Source: RGIG3009 sp045630765
Lineage (GTDB): Bacteria; Bacillota; Clostridia; Oscillospirales; Acutalibacteraceae
Assembly: GCA_045630765.1 (NCBI GenBank)
Contig: JAZQTM010000038.1
Coordinates: forward strand, 1-14,028
Direction: 5' to 3'
DNA: 14,028 nucleotides
The position numbers and the translations under genes were made by a program. Below the pieces are notes generated by a model. It saw only the letters and a list, made by a program, of their open reading frames with translations. It did no database searches and was not told the origin of the DNA. Below are positions 12,250 to 14,028 of this stretch, piece by piece (the first letter of the stretch is position 1; each line of letters begins with the position of its first letter).

Positions 12250-12989
12250 CAAAGCAAAAACCCACGTTTAAGAGTTTTATCAAATCGTTTACACCGTATC
12301 AGGTGATTTATTTAGCGGCGGTTATTATCCTGACAGCTGTATTTTCCATCTTTTTCCCCGACATTATGTTGGGATACGAGGGCGTTGCGCTGGTTGCTTG
12401 TGCGATCATCAGCACCATTTCCAATCCGCTGTGTGAATTGCTCATTTCCAAGCAAAGCAAATGGAATTTCGTGGTCGATTTCTTTTTGATCGAGATCCCC
12501 GAACTCGTGATCTGCTTAAACTTCGGTTGGTATGCCGTGGCGGCAACCGTCGTGTTTTTCTGGATGCCGATCGACGTTATCAGCTTTATCCGTTGGAACA
12601 AGCACCCCGATACGGATGATGCGAATCTTACGCAAGTCAAACGTTTGAAACCGTGGCAGTCGCTCCTTATTGTTGTGGCGATCTTTGTGTTTGGTTTTGT
12701 TGTTGGTCAGTTATTGCAACTGATCCCCGGTGCATCGGATACATACCTGGATGCGTTCGCGTCAGCGGTTGGTATGGCAAACGGCATTTTACTGCTTCTT
12801 CGTTACAGTGAGCAGTGGCTTGCCTGGCTTATCACCACGATCTTGTATCTCTTTATGGATATTTCGTCCGGTATGTATATCCTGCTCATCACCGAGGTAG
12901 CGATGCTTATCAACACCATTTACGGTATCGTGAAATGGTATTTGTACACGAAAAAGCAAGCCGCCAAGCAGCAAGAACAGATAACCTGA
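12246..12989 (+). CDS. pnuC: PnuC-like nicotinamide riboside or vitamin transporter
   Basis: A 247-residue membrane protein with about seven or eight hydrophobic segments, beginning after a basic N-terminus and ending with a Lys/Gln-rich cytosolic tail. The C-terminal block, with QWLAWLITTILYLFMD, SGMYILLITE and INTIYGIVKWYLY, is characteristic of PnuC family transporters, which move nicotinamide riboside or, in relatives such as PnuT and PnuX, thiamine or riboflavin by facilitated diffusion. The ATG overlaps the stop of the amidohydrolase gene (ATGA), and an in-gene AAGGAGGAAG at 12232-12241 serves as its ribosome binding site. No kinase gene (NadR-like or other) that would trap the vitamin is nearby, and no thiamine or flavin riboswitch is seen, so the substrate stays open. 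Confidence 0.82.
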   Translation: MTKQKPTFKSFIKSFTPYQVIYLAAVIILTAVFSIFFPDIMLGYEGVALVACAIISTISNPLCELLISKQSKWNFVVDFFLIEIPELVICLNFGWYAVAATVVFFWMPIDVISFIRWNKHPDTDDANLTQVKRLKPWQSLLIVVAIFVFGFVVGQLLQLIPGASDTYLDAFASAVGMANGILLLLRYSEQWLAWLITTILYLFMDISSGMYILLITEVAMLINTIYGIVKWYLYTKKQAAKQQEQIT

Positions 12990-12994
12990 TGACA

Positions 12995-13032
12995 AGCGCC
13001 CTTGTCCGTTAAACGGACAAGGGCGCTGTTTT
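12995..13032 (+). terminator. Terminator after the pnuC-like gene
   Basis: A perfect 14-bp stem (12995-13008 with 13014-13027) around a TTAAA loop, then GTTTTT. It separates the operon from the convergent minus-strand gene; on the minus strand the T tract is missing, so termination in that direction would be weaker. Confidence 0.92.
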
Positions 13033-13055
13033 TATGAGGGTCGTTTAGAAATCAA

Positions 13056-13451
13056 TCAAACGCTTTGTTTCGCAAGACAAGCCGACGCCGCGACGATGAG
13101 CGAAAAGAAAAACAAGAGTGCGCCGGTGAGAACAGCACCGATAATACTCGTTGCCGCAAACGGGATCGCCAACAACACGACCGAAAGCAGCACCGTTCCC
13201 ACAATGCCGCCGATCAGTGCGTTGACCGTTTTAGCGGTACAGGGCGCACCGTTTTCGGGATCAAACAACGCATCTGCCAGTAAGATCGCCAAATACACGA
13301 TCGCTACGCCGAGGGTCACCCACAAAAACGCGGGCGTTACCGTGATCACTGCCATAAAACGTAAAAAAGCTGCCACGACACCGATGATCAGGCTTGCCAC
13401 GACGGCAATGCTTGTACACGTGTTTTTACAACCGCAACCGAAAATCGCCAT
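13056..13451 (-). CDS. Small four-helix membrane protein of unknown function with an N-terminal Cys cluster
   Basis: A 131-residue protein I cannot assign to a named family. It has four hydrophobic segments at about 14-36, 40-61, 77-98 and 101-125. A cysteine-rich N-terminus (Cys6, Cys8 and Cys12 in FGCGCKNTC) precedes the first helix, and another cysteine, Cys71, lies in the loop between helices 2 and 3 (FDPENGAPC). The start chosen is the ATG at 13451, which has a near-perfect GGAGGTGAT on the minus strand; a longer frame back to 13577 overlaps the promoter of the divergent gene and has no ribosome binding site. It converges on the pnuC-like operon. The cysteines could bind a metal or form disulfides; nothing shows which. 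Confidence 0.75.
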   Translation of the reverse strand: MAIFGCGCKNTCTSIAVVASLIIGVVAAFLRFMAVITVTPAFLWVTLGVAIVYLAILLADALFDPENGAPCTAKTVNALIGGIVGTVLLSVVLLAIPFAATSIIGAVLTGALLFFFSLIVAASACLAKQSV

Positions 13452-13509
13452 ATCCAAATCACCTCCCATACCACGATATTCCGCAAGGCAGGGAAAGGTG
13501 AAAGAAAGG

Positions 13510-13538
13510 TTGAAAGCCGTCATAAAATATGATATACT
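13510..13538 (+). promoter_or_regulatory. Promoter of the ThrE-like gene
   Basis: TTGAAA (13510-13515) and TATACT (13533-13538) with a 17-base spacer, 33 bases before the start codon at 13571. The GAGGAG ribosome binding site is at 13558-13563. Confidence 0.82.
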
Positions 13539-13570
13539 CCTCTTGTATTTTGGAGTTGAGGAGTAATGGT

Positions 13571-14028
13571 ATGACACAACTGCTGAATTGTGCTATGGAT
13601 ATCGGCGAACAACTGCTTATCTGCGGCGCCGAGGTCCATCGTGTAGAAGATAGTGTCAAGCGCGTTTGCGAAGCGCTTGGGTTTGCGCGCACCGACGTTT
13701 TTATCATCACCAGCAGTATGGTGGTAACGGTGCACGACACCGAGGGGAACACCTGCACGCAAACACGTCGTATCATCACAACGGATACCGACTTTGAGCG
13801 GATCCATCGGCTGAACGACTTATCACGTAAGATTTGCTCGCAAAAACTGACGGTGTCGCAGATACAAGAGGAACTTGCGCGTATTGCCGAGACCCCTTCC
13901 CATCCGTTATGGGCAGAGTGCTTGTTTTACGCTCTCATTTCGGGCGCGTTCACGTTGTTTTTCGGCGGTGGCTTTATTGAGGCGATCGTTTCCTTCTTTA
14001 TCGGCGGCGTGGCCCGCGCGGCGATGTG
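13571..14028 (+). CDS. ThrE-family threonine/serine exporter, N-terminal part (cut by window end)
   Basis: The frame opens at ATG 13571 behind GAGGAG and stays open for 152 codons to the window edge. The soluble N-terminal domain carries the family block ICGAEVHRVEDSV (about 17-29), followed by the ITSSMVVTV strand and a helical region. Membrane segments begin near residue 117 (LFYALISGAFTLFFGGG). This is the layout of the DUF1212/YjjP half of ThrE-type amino acid exporters. In many Bacillota the family is split between two genes, so a partner with the DUF3815/YjjB domain may follow outside the window. An ATG five bases upstream (13566) is followed at once by a stop and is not used. Confidence 0.85.
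   Translation, partial: MTQLLNCAMDIGEQLLICGAEVHRVEDSVKRVCEALGFARTDVFIITSSMVVTVHDTEGNTCTQTRRIITTDTDFERIHRLNDLSRKICSQKLTVSQIQEELARIAETPSHPLWAECLFYALISGAFTLFFGGGFIEAIVSFFIGGVARAAM

Noticed and set aside
13452..13577. N-terminal extension of the minus-strand membrane protein
   Set aside because: It would cover the ribosome binding site at the shorter start and the promoter of the divergent gene, and has no upstream Shine-Dalgarno sequence of its own.

Overview
The window looks like a stretch of chromosome from a Clostridia-type member of the Bacillota, probably a gut relative of the Oscillospiraceae or Ruminococcaceae. The pointers are strong GGAGG-type ribosome binding sites, vegetative TTGACA/TATAAT promoters, the order dGTPase-like hydrolase - dnaG - rpoD typical of Clostridia, AsnA-type asparagine synthesis, and an rpmE with the four-cysteine zinc ribbon. 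The organism is an inference; there is no rRNA here to confirm it.

Layout. 1-50 holds what may be the last codons of an upstream gene. 51-344 is a gene-free, highly structured block next to a minus-strand tRNA-Pro (380-456). 542-2285 carries two separately promoted genes, a metal-dependent cyclase/formamidase and asnA. 2313-2769 is a promoter, tRNA-Ser(GGA), rpmE and a terminator. 2788-7493 is housekeeping: yigZ, then the tightly spaced dGTPase-like gene, dnaG (primase) and rpoD (principal sigma factor). 7497-7785 is a tRNA-Met(CAT)-tRNA-Trp(CCA) unit with its own promoter and terminator. 7786-8274 is a second gene-free, repeat-rich block. 8275-9802 is a two-gene sugar or polyol operon (fructose-6-phosphate aldolase-like and a short-chain dehydrogenase), followed by a third repeat patch (9803-9910). 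9957-11320 is a self-contained LarA-type (nickel-pincer family) gene. 11367-13032 is an amidohydrolase translationally coupled to a PnuC-like vitamin transporter. 13056-13451 (minus) is a small four-helix membrane protein, divergent from a ThrE-like exporter gene cut by the window end.

The most unusual content is in the two gene-free blocks. Downstream of tRNA-Pro and downstream of tRNA-Trp there is the same kind of element. Each starts with a segment antisense to the anticodon-stem/variable region of its own neighbouring tRNA, continues through hairpins, and ends with a segment antisense to the T-loop/T-stem/acceptor of that same tRNA. Each is followed by a 69-bp double-hairpin module that is shared by the two loci (60 of 69 identical, no gaps, one compensatory base-pair change). 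The two antisense tRNA pieces are in circularly permuted order, and in both loci the break falls at the same tRNA position, the start of the T-loop. The shared module does not vary with the tRNA, but the flanking pieces do. I know of no named element with this architecture; it could be a small mobile or circularising element that uses the tRNA 3' half, or a tRNA-linked regulatory RNA.

The fsa-SDR operon sits between the second of these blocks and a third patch with two of the same short repeats, has a 10-bp tandem repeat and a palindrome at its promoter, and may be a transferred cassette.
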